A stretch of DNA of 64,000 nt from Metaphire vulgaris (GCA_018105865.1 CM030853.1:2517429-2581428), one strand, 5' to 3'. Counted from the first letter of the stretch, positions 1 to 12,395 are shown. The notes: a model not told the origin generated them from the letters alone. Made by a program: numbers and translations.

Positions 1-57
<57 letters not shown>

Positions 58-240
58 TCCATCCATCCATCTTTCCATTCTCTCTGCGTCTGTCTCTCAG
101 TCTCTTCTCTGTCTGTTTGTCTGCCTGCCTGTCTCAGTCAGTCAGTCAGTCAGTCAGTCAGTCAGTCAGTCAGTCAGTCAGTCAGTCAGTCAGTCAGTCA
201 GTCAGTCAGTCAGTCAGTCAGTCAGTCAGTCAGTCAGTCA

Positions 241-272
<32 letters not shown>

Positions 273-330
273 GACGGTCTGTCTGTCTGTCTGTCTATCT
301 GTCTGCCTGTTCTTCTCTGCCATACAGTAG
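1..330. repeat. Compound microsatellite (TC/TA/TCAG/TCTG)
   Basis: Runs of CT (1-20), AT (21-54), ATCC (55-70), then a long CAGT array (about 132-240) passing into TCTG (241-305). Long open frames here are made only of repeat residues (SVSQ, SVCL) and are not genes. Confidence 0.95.
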
Positions 331-332
331 AG

Positions 333-864
333 CAGGGGTGTCAAGACTTTTTGGGATGGAATATATTGACAATCCCGGAATGATTTGACGCATTAAAGAT
401 GGGGACACAAGAAAATGTGGTTTTAATTCGTTTCAAACTCCTCTGAATTTTTGCATATCTACTGTATAGTCTACTGTAGCAATAGTCCTTCCATAGACTA
501 ATTTCATAATATTTTTGTTGTCTATGCAACTGTACTAATCTCCCGCTGTTGATGTAGCGCGTCGATATTATGGTTCTGTCAACATCACCAACGAAACTTA
601 AACCCAATAAAAGATTTACGCTCTTCCATTTATTTGTCACGCCTGAAAAACACAGGATGTACGATTCTACGTCTAAGCAATTTTTAAAATCCAAAACTAT
701 TCGGCACGAAACCAATTTCTCAAGCCAAACAAGATTTTACATCAAGCCAATTTCACGCATAAACTTTTAATAAAAATTTTTTAAACGTTTATGTTTTCGC
801 GGGCCAAGTAAAATCAGCCCGCGGGCCAAGTTTTGGCCCGCGGGCCAAGGTTTTGACACCCCTC
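333..864. mobile_element. Non-autonomous hAT element, 532 bp, 8-bp TSD
   Basis: The left end reads CAGGGGTGTCAAGAC and the right end GACACCCCTC, an imperfect inverted terminal repeat typical of hAT elements. The 8-bp sequence CAGTAGAG occurs directly outside both ends (325-332 and 865-872) as a target-site duplication. The interior near the right end has GC-rich inverted motifs (GGCCCGCGGGCC). No transposase is encoded. Related internal sequence recurs near 6480-6930 and 37370-37580. Confidence 0.85.
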
Positions 865-1097
865 CAGTAGAGTAACACGTTTAGCTTTGGTGGTAAGCCT
901 AAATCAGCATTTAGGTAAGAGTAGTTAAATGAAAAGAGAGGACGATGTCTTGCGTAATTGCAAACGCAGGAAATCACCCTTCTGCCTTCAAAGCGAACGC
1001 GGCTCTTCGAAGGCAATCACTTCTGTGTTCCCACAGCCGTAAAATTCGCAAATTCGCATTGCTGCAGGTCAATAGCCGGTGGCAAACAGACAGATGG

Positions 1098-1129
<32 letters not shown>

Positions 1130-1502
1130 AACAGAGAAGACAGAACAGACAAAGGGACGGACAAACGTCCAGGCAAACAGACCTCCTCCGTGGAGATCAA
1201 ACCGGCGTCATTGCGAGAGAGCGAATGAGCGATTGGTTGAAAGTTAACTTAATAAGTCGCTTCTCTTTTGATGACCGCAGCGGCAAATTGAACCGGAAGT
1301 GGGCGTGGAACGACGAAAGGCAAGGTGGCAGACTGGAGGAGGAGGAGGAGGAGGAGGAGGAGGAGGAGGAAACGACAGGGAACACAAGGACACCGGATGC
1401 AGAGGAGACAGGGAGGATAGGATAGGATACAGGGATCCAGAGGAATCCAGAGGAATCCAGAGGAATCCAGAGGAATCCAGAGGAATCCAGAGGATCCAAG
1501 AG
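865..1502. repeat. Unique stretch followed by GACA, GGA and AGGAATCC repeats
   Basis: I see no gene. Contents are a CAGACAGA-rich tract (1085-1180), a GGA trinucleotide tract (1336-1371), and a minisatellite of 10-12 bp with unit AGGAATCCAG (1432-1500) that ends at the hAT target duplication. Confidence 0.8.
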
Positions 1503-2268
1503 TAGGGTTACCATAATTGTCAGACGGAAAAGAGGACACTTTCCGGGACCCTGGAGAGTAGTCGCGGACTCATGCGGTATCCATAGAAAGTCGTCAAATC
1601 AGCAATATTAGGTGACACAAACACTAACAAAATTACTAAAATTTACAGGGGCTGTCCATTAATTATGTCAACAATTTTGGTTAATCTTTGACCTTCTTGT
1701 CAACAACTGTCTAATTTCAGTTCCCCAATAATTATGTCAAAACTTTTGAGAGACAATGACAGTCCCAATAACACCGTTATTATTTTTAGAGTGATGACCA
1801 TTTTTACTATTTTTTGTTGATCGAGTGTCAAAATGTGGTGTTGGTGATCTTTTTTGCCATGATTTTTTCCATTGTAATAAGTAGTATTCCATGAAATTTC
1901 CTTTTTTATTATTTGTATAAAGTGAAATTGTTAACGTCAACTTCTCTTGACCTTCTGTCAACAACTGTCAAACTTTTTCAACCCCCCTAAAATTGTTGAC
2001 GTAATTAATGGACAGCCCCTAAGACGGTAGTGAAAGTATGCCTATCTCATTCTGAGTCATTATTATCAATATAGTTGCGCATGGGCTGAGGCTTGAGACG
2101 GACAAAAACGCCTGTTAATACAGTTAATATATAGTATTCCATGCGCTAAATATCGGGAGGACCAAAACCCGGACAAACCCGGACTTTGTCTGAAAAGCCG
2201 CCCGGACGCCCGGACAGGGGTCCAAAAAGAGGACATGTCCGGGGAAACCCGGACGTATGGTAACCCTA
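1503..2268. mobile_element. hAT-type element with a second element nested inside
   Basis: Ends are TAGGGTTACCATA and TATGGTAACCCTA, an inverted repeat. The 8-bp TSD TCCAAGAG lies at 1495-1502 and again at 2269-2276. The ends contain CCGGGACCC/GGACATGTCC segments in inverted orientation. The central part is another transposon (1648-2019), so that insertion is younger. No transposase frame is present. Confidence 0.85.
1648..2019. mobile_element. GGGGCTGTCCATTAAT inverted-repeat element, copy 1
   Basis: A roughly 370-bp element with about 30-bp inverted ends (GGGGCTGTCCATTAATTATG and the reverse complement). The interior repeats TGTCAACAACTGTCAA motifs on both strands. Two further copies lie at 13069-13469 and 28584-28989; related GTCCATAAAGTAC fragments are near 5620-5710, 29326-29776 and 57785-57901. 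Not assigned to a superfamily; copies 2 and 3 have possible 4-5 bp duplications (TTCAG, TTAG). Confidence 0.8.
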
Positions 2269-2780
2269 TCCAAGAGCACAGACGAAGCAGAGATGAAGAG
2301 GAAATAGGGACAATGAGAGAGACAGACAGGCAGGCAGACAGACTGAGACACGCAGAGAGACACAGAGAGAGAGAGACAAAGAGACAGAGAGACAGCGAGA
2401 GAGACAGAGACAGAGAGGAACAGAGAGCAGAGCTCTCCATGGGTTGGGTTAACCCATGAGTTGGGTTGGATTGGGTTGGGTCAGACTTTTCCATATTAAT
2501 GGTGGGTTGGGCTGGGTAAGAAAATAATTGTTTAATAAACTTGATAGGTAAACCTATTATCGGCATGAGTTGAGTTGGGTTGGGTTCTAAAAAATGGACC
2601 CATGGACATCTCTGACAGAGAGGACACAGGGATGAAGAGGACACAGAGACAGAGAGACAGAGACAGACAGAGAGACAGAGACAGAGACAGGCAGAGAGAC
2701 AGACACACAGACAGACAAGACAGAGATAGAGACAGAGAGGAACAGAGAGGATACAGGGATGGAGAGAGGGTGGGACATCG
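2269..2780. repeat. GACAGA-rich simple repeats with GGGTTGGGTT tract
   Basis: GAGACAGA tracts at about 2309-2425 and 2640-2750 flank a degenerate TTGGGTTGGG tract (2440-2590). No gene is seen. Confidence 0.85.
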
Positions 2781-2892
2781 ATTTTAGTGCGTAATTAGTT
2801 GTTAGTCGGCTGGCCGTTGATGTATGACGGGATGCCATGTCCAGAGTCCATTTGACTTCGGCTGCGAAATTACAAAATCCGTTCGACGACGG

Positions 2893-2941
2893 CGTTTTGC
2901 CACGCTCGGCGTTCTATGGAACGCCGAGCGTGGCAAAAACG
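2893..2941. repeat. Near-perfect palindrome (22-bp arms, 4-base loop)
   Basis: The arm at 2893-2914 is mirrored by 2919-2941 with one extra A; the loop is TATG. The arms contain GCCACGCTCGGCG. The transcript of either strand would form a strong hairpin. Confidence 0.85.
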
Positions 2942-3676
2942 TAAATAATGTCTGGTCGTGAACGCGGCAAATGCGAAGAAAAGCGCGGAAATTTCAGAGG
3001 AATCGAGAGAAAAAAACCTGAATAGAAATTCAAAAACCCAGTCTGAATGAAAGTTATCAAGAGAATAAGTAAGTAAGAAGTGAATTCGTGAGGAAGGCTA
3101 AAAGAAAAAGTCTCTAATTTAGCCTACTACAGAAAAATTTATTCACTAAGTGTTCACACACACACACAGACACATACACACACATTGTACGGTAAACATT
3201 GTAATGTATTGTAAATATATATCGTACATTAATACAATAATACAATATTTGATGATTAATTGTATAGGGCCCTCTGAGTGATTCAGAAGAAGAAGCGCTA
3301 CACAAAATTTTGTTATTCTGTTACGTTACTTGACATTACAATAATAATAGACTATTTTAATAAATATACAATCTGAAAGTGGCAACACTATTTCTGGTAA
3401 AAGGCAGTCAGCGCTATAAAATCAATGCGTCCGGCATTGGCTAAATTTGGATGAAAATGTGGGGAGGGGCCAACCCCTATGCCGCCTTCCCTTACATTTG
3501 GCCACCTCTCAAAAATGGGTGGGGAGGGGGCTCGATCCTAGAGGCCCGATAGAAGTTTACGCCAAAACTGTTACGTCTATAAAAAAAAGATCTCAGCATC
3601 CGTAAAATTATGCATGGGAATATAGCGACGGTGGCGTGCCATTATATGTATATATATCGACTGACACCCAGCCCGT
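2942..3676. other. No gene seen; CA tract and a dispersed repeat
   Basis: Contains a CA tract (3148-3184). At about 3435-3565 it has one copy of a dispersed repeat recognised by GGTGGGGAGGGGGCTCGA and AGAAGTTTACGCC. Further copies of that family are near 17259-17370, 39740-39840, 45298-45440, 49275-49350, 50245-50365 and 55845-55965. Confidence 0.6.
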
Positions 3677-3743
3677 CAAGTCAGTCAGTCAGTCAGTCAG
3701 TTAGTCAGTCAGTCAGTCAGTCAGTCAGTCAGTCAGTCAGTCA
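3677..3743. repeat. (TCAG)n microsatellite
   Basis: Nearly pure TCAG tract. Comparable CAGT/TCAG/CTGA tracts occur at 9662-9722, 12357-12390, 19878-19900 and 33380-33425. Confidence 0.95.
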
Positions 3744-5310
3744 ATACCTGACAATACAGCGACATAGTGTCAGAGAATGTCTCGGGGCTCAGTGCTGCTG
3801 CCGCCGCTCGTTTTAATTGCATCGTCTCCGACATTTTCCGCTGATCGATAACTTTTAACAACGTCGTCCGCGTGGCAGGCGTCACGTGTTCGGGTCACGT
3901 GACGACGACGACGACGACGACGTCCCCGTCTGTAAACATCGCCGGAGAGCCTCGTTGTGACGAAAAGCCTACCGGTCACGTGATCTCCACCGCCGCCGCC
4001 GTCGTCGCCGTCGCCGCCGTCGCCGCTTAATTAAGAGGGATCTGACATCCCGCCCTTTGGATATCCATATCTGCCAATGTCCGGTGGCGGTCGGGGGGGG
4101 GGGGTTGGCGGGCGTAACTGACACCGCTTGCTCGGGGGCCGCCAAACCGATCATCCATAATAGGAAGACATCGGTCGTAAATCCCAAGGTATGGCGACGG
4201 TGCTGCTTCGGCGCCTTAAACGCCATCTTTATCCAGGGCGATATTAGGGGAAGCTGAACCCGAAAACAGCGTCGAACCAAGCTTGTCGTCGCCAATAACT
4301 GTTCCATTAAAGGAGAAATTGTGCGAGATATCGATAAAAACTGTACCCAGAGGCGGATCTAGGGGGTGCAGGGGGGTACAGATGACAGATGTCCCCGGGC
4401 GCCGAGGTGGAGGGGGCGCCAAAATTGGTTTTACGTTAGGGTGTTCCCTACAGGTGATGACTTCTTTTGCTTGTCAGAGGGTGGTGACCTTTTTTTGCTT
4501 CTCGGGGTATTTCGCGAAGTTGAATGAAGAATGCCAAAATGGGCAGAAAGAATGTCAAGTGTTGAGGGGCGTCATCAGTACGTTTTGTCCTCGGGCGCCC
4601 CCCTGAATGTATCAAAAGCGTCATGGTGATTCTAAATTTCCAAATAAAGACTCTATCTACGATGACTGGTTTAGTTTCATTTGGGGTTTTTATTTCCAAG
4701 CAGTTTTCTACTTGAAATACAGACCGTACAATGTTTACGCACAGGTGTGTCTTATATGGCGCCTCGTTGTCGAATGCCCCTAAATCCCATCCCAACCACT
4801 GGACATCCCACTCCATCCGTCAGTTTCAGGCGTCGCTCGCGGGGACTTCCTGTCTCCGGTATTATCGCTCTGCGGCCGTTGACAGATTGTAAATTGGCGT
4901 CCCAGCCCCCACCCCATCCCCCACTCGGGCAGTTACCTCCAGCGTCTGCCGTTTCGTCTTGGGTGTCAAGGTGTATCGGACAGAGCCGCGCATCCAGGAA
5001 ATCGGCGGTCGTACGTCAACGACAGCTTAAGCGGACCAACCTCAGGACCCGCAGCTTAGGAACCGGTCCATGCAGGCTTTCTGGAGCCCATGGCGTATTA
5101 ATTAAATGCCGGATTTAGAAGCCAGTCCGGTTGGTTATTCGTCCGTCTGCTTACAGTATATGTCGTTAAATCGTAATGGGTGATTGTTATAGAATATAGA
5201 ATTATAGACGATGACTTCATGTCAGCCGACATCACGCAATGACACATACACAAATTGTAGCGCTATATAGGTTGTCAAATGCGTTACTTAATGTAGAATG
5301 TAGACTTAGT
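3744..5310. other. No gene seen; CpG-rich repeats
   Basis: Contains ACG/CGCCGC trinucleotide tracts (3902-3921, 3988-4026) next to GTCACGTGA palindromes. At 4350-4600 there is a GGCGGATCTAGGGGGTGCA-type dispersed repeat. Predicted frames are low complexity or lack splice support. Confidence 0.5.
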
Positions 5311-5317
5311 ATAGTAA

Positions 5318-5413
<96 letters not shown>

Positions 5414-5443
5414 AACTACTATACTAATACTACTACTACTAGG

Positions 5444-5481
<38 letters not shown>

Positions 5482-5489
5482 GCTACTGT

Positions 5490-5527
<38 letters not shown>

Positions 5528-5560
5528 ATAATAATAATAATAATAATCATCATCATCATC
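5318..5560. repeat. (CTA)n and (CAT)n trinucleotide array
   Basis: Long CTA array (5318-5525) running into AAT and ATC/AGC units. Confidence 0.95.
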
Positions 5561-6137
5561 AGCAGCAGCAGCATCATAGCAATCAGTTTACATTGTCATC
5601 ATTACCGGAAAGTACTCTAAAGGGTTGTGCGAGAGTTGTGACAGGCTGTGACAAGGGGGACGGTAAAACTGTCAAAAACAGCGTGACGTACATTATGGAC
5701 GGTCCTTAAAAGGCACTCACACCTCAAACAATTCCTCAAATTAACTGCCCCGTCGCCAAATTCTTCCCCCCACGTACTGTAAACTTCTACGGGAAAAACA
5801 GAGATGTGCAGTATTTTCGGCCGCTATGGTCCAGTTGGGCCTTCGGTTTAATCAACGAACTGGCATGCATAAACCTTTTCCGACGCAATAATGTTGGAAC
5901 AACAAAGGAAGGTGCACCTGTAAAATAGGCGTGGCCTCGGACGGAGCAGACCTGTATTGGTTCCAGTATGTCAGCCGCTGTTTAGCGTTTTTCGATAGCG
6001 TTCGTACCTCTCTATTCATCGCTATCCGCTATTCTCTTTTTTTTGCACCGTACCCGGGAGAGAGCGACGAAACCTTGGCACGCCATGCGCCAGCCGCCGC
6101 TCGACCGATCTTACCTGTAGCTATCGATAGCGAAAGC

Positions 6138-6212
<75 letters not shown>

Positions 6213-6258
6213 CATATTATTCATTATTCATCATCATATTCATTCATCATCATCATCA

Positions 6259-6291
<33 letters not shown>
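6138..6291. repeat. (TTA)n/(CAT)n array
   Basis: TTA array (6138-6212), a short CAT part, then TTA again (6261-6291). The region on either side (5570-6137 and 6292-7540) holds only dispersed repeats; no gene is seen. Confidence 0.95.
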
Positions 6292-6292
<1 letters not shown>

Positions 6293-7547
6293 GTACCGGG
6301 ACACGAGTACCCGTTCCTATAATACGTTCATCATATGCGCGAGGTCCTTCTCGACACCAGTATAAATCGACTGGGTGGTTTAGGGAGGGTGTGGAGATGG
6401 CATGGGGGTTCAGCGCCTCCCTAATCTTGACCATTTTTTAAATACTAATTCGAATCATGGAGGGCGCCACAAATCAAATATTGCGTGGGTCAACATGGCC
6501 TGTCTGAAATTGGACAATGCAAGGAATAGTGCTGTATACAGTAGGCTATATAGATATGCAAAAATTCAGAAGAGTGATGAAATGAATTAAAACCACATAT
6601 TCTTGTGTCCCCATCTTTGCTGTGTCAAACCGTACTAGAATTGTCAATATATTCTGTCTTATTTTTTTCTAGAGCTTTCGAAATGCCACGAAAAATAATG
6701 AGCCATTTGAAACGACACTATACAAAGTCTTTCAGAAATCAAATGTCTAAAAAATCAATCGACAGATAAGATGGCGCTTAAGAGAGCTGGTTTCTTCTAT
6801 TACAGGTTTTATAGACCACAAAAATATTATAAAATTGATACCCTGTTTGAAATTGGACAATGCTAGTGCTACAGTAGGCTGTAGATATGCAAACATTCAG
6901 AAGAGTGATGAAACGAATTAAAAGTTCGAATGCGACTGAAATTTGGACCATGTGTTTATAAAGAGAAAATACCAATTTCATTGCACATTGGCGCGGTCAG
7001 GACCCCTTAGTTTGGTCGAAACGATGGCAAAAAACCCGTCTTTAGAAATAGCTGTATTTGTCAGTATTGTCTTTCCTCTTGCTGCCGCCGCCATCGATTT
7101 TATATTTTACAAAGGATGCAGCGATAGATAGCATCGGGTAGTTAACGGCTTTAACGCCCTCTAGCGGAAGTTCATTGATGTTGCTATCGGTTGTTTTGGA
7201 CCAGACATCGTGCCATTGATTTGTAAGTCCTGTCACTTGGGCATGGAAGAGGGTGGGACGTGGGGGAGGGGTTGATGTGCATATCAGTACCGGTTGGCTC
7301 CTGTACACCCGCAGTACACCCCCTGTGTCTCAAACAACCAGAGGATCTTGCTCTCGGAGACAATATAGTGAACTGTGGCGGTTCCAGGATTTCTTGGTGG
7401 GAGAGGATGAATGAATTCATAGAAAGTTGGTGGGGGCGGGGGTGAAAATTGAAGAGAAAAATCAATAAAAATTGCCTGGAAAAGGCTGAAAAGGGGAATT
7501 TTAACCCTAATTTTACTACGCCTTTACGAAAAAAATAGGTTGACAAG

Positions 7548-7731
7548 CAGGGGCGTAGCGACGAGTGGGTATATCGGTATATATACCCCCAAATCAGTCT
7601 ACCTTAAAGTTTTTTATGTGATTTACATGTGGTTATATGTGGTTTATATGGTTTATGTGGTTTATAGTTAAGATTTATACCCACCCAAAATATTTATACC
7701 CTCCCAAATCAAATTCCTGGCTACGCCCCTG
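7548..7731. mobile_element. hAT MITE, CAGGGGCGTAGC family, copy 1
   Basis: A 184-bp element with ends CAGGGGCGTAGC and GCTACGCCCCTG, bordered by the 8-bp TSD TTGACAAG (7540-7547 and 7732-7739). The interior has ATATACCCCC and GGTTTATATGG motifs. The same family occurs at 23370-23536 and 44328-44494, each with its own 8-bp duplication. Confidence 0.9.
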
Positions 7732-8134
7732 TTGACAAGCAAAAGATGCTCGGCTTACCCTCAAGGTGCAGCCTCGCAGTAAAGGAAGATAAGTTTTCAG
7801 TAATAGAACGCAAAATGCCACGACAGATTTGTTTTTCTGTTATTAATTAACACGAAAAACAAGTAACAGCGAATGTAAGGAGGGGGAGGTTGAAGAGATG
7901 ACGTAAACCTCTTAAATTAAGGACTGACGTCAGACAATTTCCGGTCCATGAACTTGGGTCCATTAATTTGAGTTGTCAACAAAACAGCATCTATTAAATG
8001 CTGTAGCTGGACTTTTGCACAGTGACATCAGCTATGAAATTTGGTGGTCACACACAGAAACAAGTTCAATGGACCCCCGAGTTCTTACTCTAAGAGGTCT
8101 CTGATAAAAGCTGAGGAAATGGGGGACACGTTCT

Positions 8135-8136
<2 letters not shown>

Positions 8137-8227
<91 letters not shown>
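8137..8227. repeat. (TA)n microsatellite
   Basis: About 90 bp of pure TA. Other TA arrays are at 25467-25510, 27358-27390, 30548-30595, 32958-33001, 36604-36634, 48476-48538, 49121-49181 and 49738-49767. Confidence 0.97.
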
Positions 8228-8229
<2 letters not shown>

Positions 8230-8730
8230 ATACTGCAGTGTTGGACTTACAATTGCGTTGTGTTTTTTTCTGTACGCAATGAACTCACCTTAATCCCGAT
8301 CCGCGAGTTTGCCGTTCACCTCGTTCCTCGCAGCACCCGTCGAGACGCCAAAACCGCTAAATCCCAACAACTTCTATGGCGCCCGAACTCCGTCCTGCGT
8401 GCATTTCGAGGCCGCGTTTCTACCACCATTCGAAATCTAAATCCAAATCGTCTGTTTACGCTCTTCAGAACCCGATGATGATGACGACGACGACGACGAT
8501 GGTGATGATGGTGATGATGATTGTGCGCCGGCTGGGCGTGTGTTTTTAAACGGATAATTGAAAGCCGTATACATATCTGCGACGCGTCGTCGTCGTCGTC
8601 GTCTGCGTCGTTGCCATGGCGACTCCCGCGCTCGGGCAGACGACCGAACGAAATCAATTGGGCGGGCGGGCGATCGGAGTGGGTGGGTGGGCTTCGTGTT
8701 CGTTCCGTGAATGCGTCGGCGGCGGCTGCG

Positions 8731-8762
<32 letters not shown>

Positions 8763-9989
8763 CAGGAGACGGTTTCTCTCCGACGCAAGATCTTCCGTGC
8801 ACCGTCGAGTCACGTGACGCGATTCCTGCAGTGGTGGTAGAATTCAGTAGTTCTTATTATAAAGTGTCTTATCTTCTCGCATGCGCATTTATGCAGCGCC
8901 TTTTTGCACTATGGCGCCACGGATTTCCTATGTCAAATGTTTTTGTCGTTGACCTGCCTTTACTACACCTTACGTTACGTTACGTTACGCCAATCCGGGG
9001 AAGCGGTGGGAAAGAGGAGAGGAGGGAGGGTTACAGCCAGGGTTATTTCTAGAATTATAAATTGGGGGGTGTTGGTATTTTCTGGGGATGCCCGGCCGAA
9101 AAAGACTGGCAAGCAAAAAAGGTCATCCGGCTCTCAGATTTGGAAGAGAGAGTTTTTTGGGGGGAGGTGTCGGTTTCAGATTGGGGTGCAGGGCATTGGG
9201 CGGGGGGGTTCTAGGGGTGTAAAAATATCCCTGTTTACAGCATCCTTATAACGCGTGGTGTGGTCCATCTGTGTTGAGCAATTACTTGGAATCTAAGACG
9301 CTGGTCGATCGATACACGTATCGCTCCATGTATGTGTCCGTCTGTGTCTGCGTGTCTGTGACTGTCTGTCTGTCTGTCGTGTCTGTCCGTGTTGGAGCTT
9401 CTTATACTTCTAAATTTCATTTCCGAGTCAGAAGCGCCTGGGACATGAGCGGTTGATCGAATCGAACCCGGGTTTCAATGCTTCGCTGGCCACGGAGCAG
9501 AGCTTCCGTTTACGAATAATACTGAGATGGGCGGAAGACAAAGTAAGACAGACAATGAAAGATGGATGGATGGATGGATGGATGGATGGATGGATGGATG
9601 GATGGAGTAATGGATGGATGGATAGGTGCATTGGCATGTTTGCTAATAGAGTGAATAATAATGACTGACTGACTGACTGACTGACTGACTGACTGACTGA
9701 CTGACTGACTGACTGACTGACTGAACGAACGAACGAACAAATAACAATTTTTCAGATACGTTAATTACGCGTTATAAGTTATAACGAAGTTCTATCCACT
9801 GTACTGTATTCCGCTCAGTTGATTAGCAATCATCCGGAGATCCTAGAACAATAATTCAAAAGCACGCTGACAATCGTAAATCTATCTTCGAAGACTTTTA
9901 TATTAATTTTTAGTCGATTCGTCACTCGCCAGATGGCGAAATGGAGCACGCTCGCAGATGGGACAACACGAAATCATCTTACTGTAAGC
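8228..9989. other. No gene seen; GC-rich block and ATGG/CTGA arrays
   Basis: 8300-8830 is CpG-rich with GAT/GAC, CGT and GGC tracts (GGC at 8715-8761). Its frames are homopolymer-like (poly-Ala, poly-Arg, poly-Asp), so I do not call a gene, though a CpG-rich promoter is possible. ATGG array at 9563-9605 and CTGA array at 9662-9722. Confidence 0.6.
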
Positions 9990-12311
9990 TAGGGCTGCGC
10001 CGAGTAACTCGAGTAACGCGAGTACTCGACTCCAAATTGGAGTCGAGTAAGTTCTTTGGAGTCGAGTACTCGCATAGAATAACTAAACAAAGAATAGAAT
10101 AGATAAATAAAGAATAACCAAAGAGTTTCATTAAAATTTGACCTACCGTTATTTGTTACAAATAATTACACTGGTCTACATCAATTTTGCTGACTTGAAG
10201 ACAACATGTGATCTTTATGTATTTTGGTGTGCTGAATCCAAAAATCACACCCATTTCCTCCCATCACGTCCAGTTTTCCCGCAAAACGCTGTTTACTGAT
10301 TTACTGTTTACAGTAATAACATGGCATTATGCATTATAATTCTTTAGCTATATTGAATATGCAAAAAGATAAGGATGTGCAAAAAGCTATGCTTAATATG
10401 CAGTGGACATAACTATTTAATAACACAACAGTTTAATAGGCAGTTTTAAACTGCAGACGGCATTTTATGGATATAGGCCTATATAAGCAGCGTGAAACCG
10501 ACGGCAGCATTCAGTCGTTCATGAGGCTTACAAGTTTGCAGCAAATGTAACTATTTTAACTAGTTTTCTGATAAACCAGCACTTGAACACTTCGTGGGTA
10601 GTGCAGGAATGATCCTGACAAATTTTGCTACATTTGTGGTTGTTTTACAGCACCTAAACAAAGGAGAGAGGTGTTTGAATTTGTGCATGCTTATCATGCA
10701 TACAGTTAAATTGGGTGACCAGGAAAACCTTGGGCACTGCAGGACATTTGTTGAAAGCCTCAGACAGTTCATAATGTGACTAAAGGTGAGTTTTCTCTGA
10801 GCTTTCTCTGGTCTTAGCTTTGGAGTTCCAATGGTGTGGCGAGAGATGCATGTTGATAACTGCTACTTCTGCCTGGTAAATATTTCAGGCATGTCCACAA
10901 AGACAAAATCTTCCAACCAGTACCCAAATCACCCTCTGCTCTGAGACCAGTTGCTCACTGTGAGTTCCTGACTATTTGCACTACTTTGGGTGTTTCTGAC
11001 AACGATGAATTTAGTCAGTCAACAGACACGAATGGTGAAGATTTCATGGCCTCAGAAGTTGACGCTGGAATGCACCAAACATTCAACCAAGCTGAGTTGT
11101 AAGACCTTATATGAGATCTAGATCTGCCGAAGTCGTCAGCAGAGTTACTGGGTTCAAGACTGAAGAAAAGAACCTGTTCAGTGTTGGCTCCAGGAACCAC
11201 TTATGTACATGGCAGAGAGAATGATCTTTTGAAATATTTCCATATGGAGGAGGAGTTTGTATACTGCATCAACATCAAAGGACTTATTGAATCAATGGGA
11301 TGTTATAGTTGTAGACAAGATGCTTTTTACGACCTGATTACTGACTTACTTGGCAACTTAAGAGTCGAGAATTATGACCTTTCAGTTCAAAAATTCGAAG
11401 ATTGCTTTTCGAGACTGGGAGCAACATGAGTGTCAAGTTGCATTTCCTTCAGATACCTGAACTTCAAATCTTGGAGCTATGAGTGAAGAACAAGGAGAAT
11501 GCTTCCATCAAGACATCACGACCATGGAACATAGATATCAAGGCAGATAGAACTCAAACATTGTGGCAGACTACTGCTGGTGTTTACAGCGTGACAACTG
11601 TGACCATAACTATACCGGAGCATCCAAAAAGAGAAGATTCCTTTCTCAAAACTTAAATTTAAGCAACTAGCTATTGCTCTTATTGCTCTCTTGGTTAGAA
11701 GACAAACTCATTTTTTGGCTGAATAAAAAATATTACGTGTTATCGGTTCTTCAGAATTTCCTATTTTCCCTTATGTTTGACTTTAACACCTTTAATTAAG
11801 CATTCTCATTTGCGAAAAAATTTGACGTATTGCATAATTTTTGACTTCATATCTGGAATCAGCACCTCTCAATTGGGTAAAATCAGCAAAAATACTTAAG
11901 TCAGCAGAAAATTTTTTTTTAAATGTAGACCAGTGTTATTAATCAGTCTTATTTAGGTTATTCTTAATCGTTATGCCCCAGTTAGTCTAAGATGTTGTCC
12001 ACAGTGGGCCAACTCTAGTGAAGACCTCATATTTTTTGCCAGTACCGGTAAAATAGTTTCTGTTCTGTAACTTCTGTTAGGCGGCTAGGCCTATACTAAA
12101 TTTGAAAACGCTTGAATATCCGAAAAATTGATATGTAACTGTATCTAATGTTCTGCTTTGGTTAAATGAGGGCCATGAGGCAAATAATAAGCATTATATG
12201 ACGTGTAACGTTTGCAAATCATGTATTTCCGGTTTTACGCGAGTACTCGAGTACTCGCTAAGCTACTCGACTCCTACTCGACTCCTAAACTACTCGGTTA
12301 GCGCAGCCCTA
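9990..12311. mobile_element. hAT-type transposon, 2.3 kb, 8-bp TSD
   Basis: Terminal inverted repeat TAGGGCTGCGC / GCGCAGCCCTA with subterminal GAGTACTCG motifs on both sides. The 8-bp TSD CTGTAAGC lies at 9982-9989 and 12312-12319. No intact transposase is visible. The interior at about 11120-11650 is broken coding DNA resembling a widespread uncharacterised protein of invertebrate transposons (see separate entry). Confidence 0.85.
11120..11650 (+). pseudogene. Decayed transposon-associated ORF of unknown function
   Basis: Readable pieces are TTYVHGRENDLLKYF, then FVYCINIKGLIESMG, and, in another frame, motifs resembling a degraded FHQDI..MEHRYQG..ADYCW signature. I recall these motifs, in this order, from multicopy uncharacterised proteins of invertebrate genomes. 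Stops and frameshifts break it (for example TGA at 11427-11429). The carrier hAT-like element does not need this protein, so it may be a capture or a nested relic. Assignment is from memory of the motif order only. Confidence 0.45.
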
Positions 12312-12324
12312 CTGTAAGCAAGCA

Positions 12325-12395
12325 AGTAAGTAAGTAGGTAAGTAAGTAAGTAAGAAAGTCAGTCAGTCAGTCAGTCAGTCAGTCAGTAAGTAGAG
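12325..12395. repeat. (AAGT)n/(AGTC)n microsatellite
   Basis: AAGT units followed by CAGT units just outside the 2.3-kb hAT element. Confidence 0.9.

Noticed and set aside
8316..8813. 165-residue open frame (-) with poly-Ala, poly-Asp and poly-His
   Set aside because: Trinucleotide repeat translation, open on both strands; no splice sites or domain.
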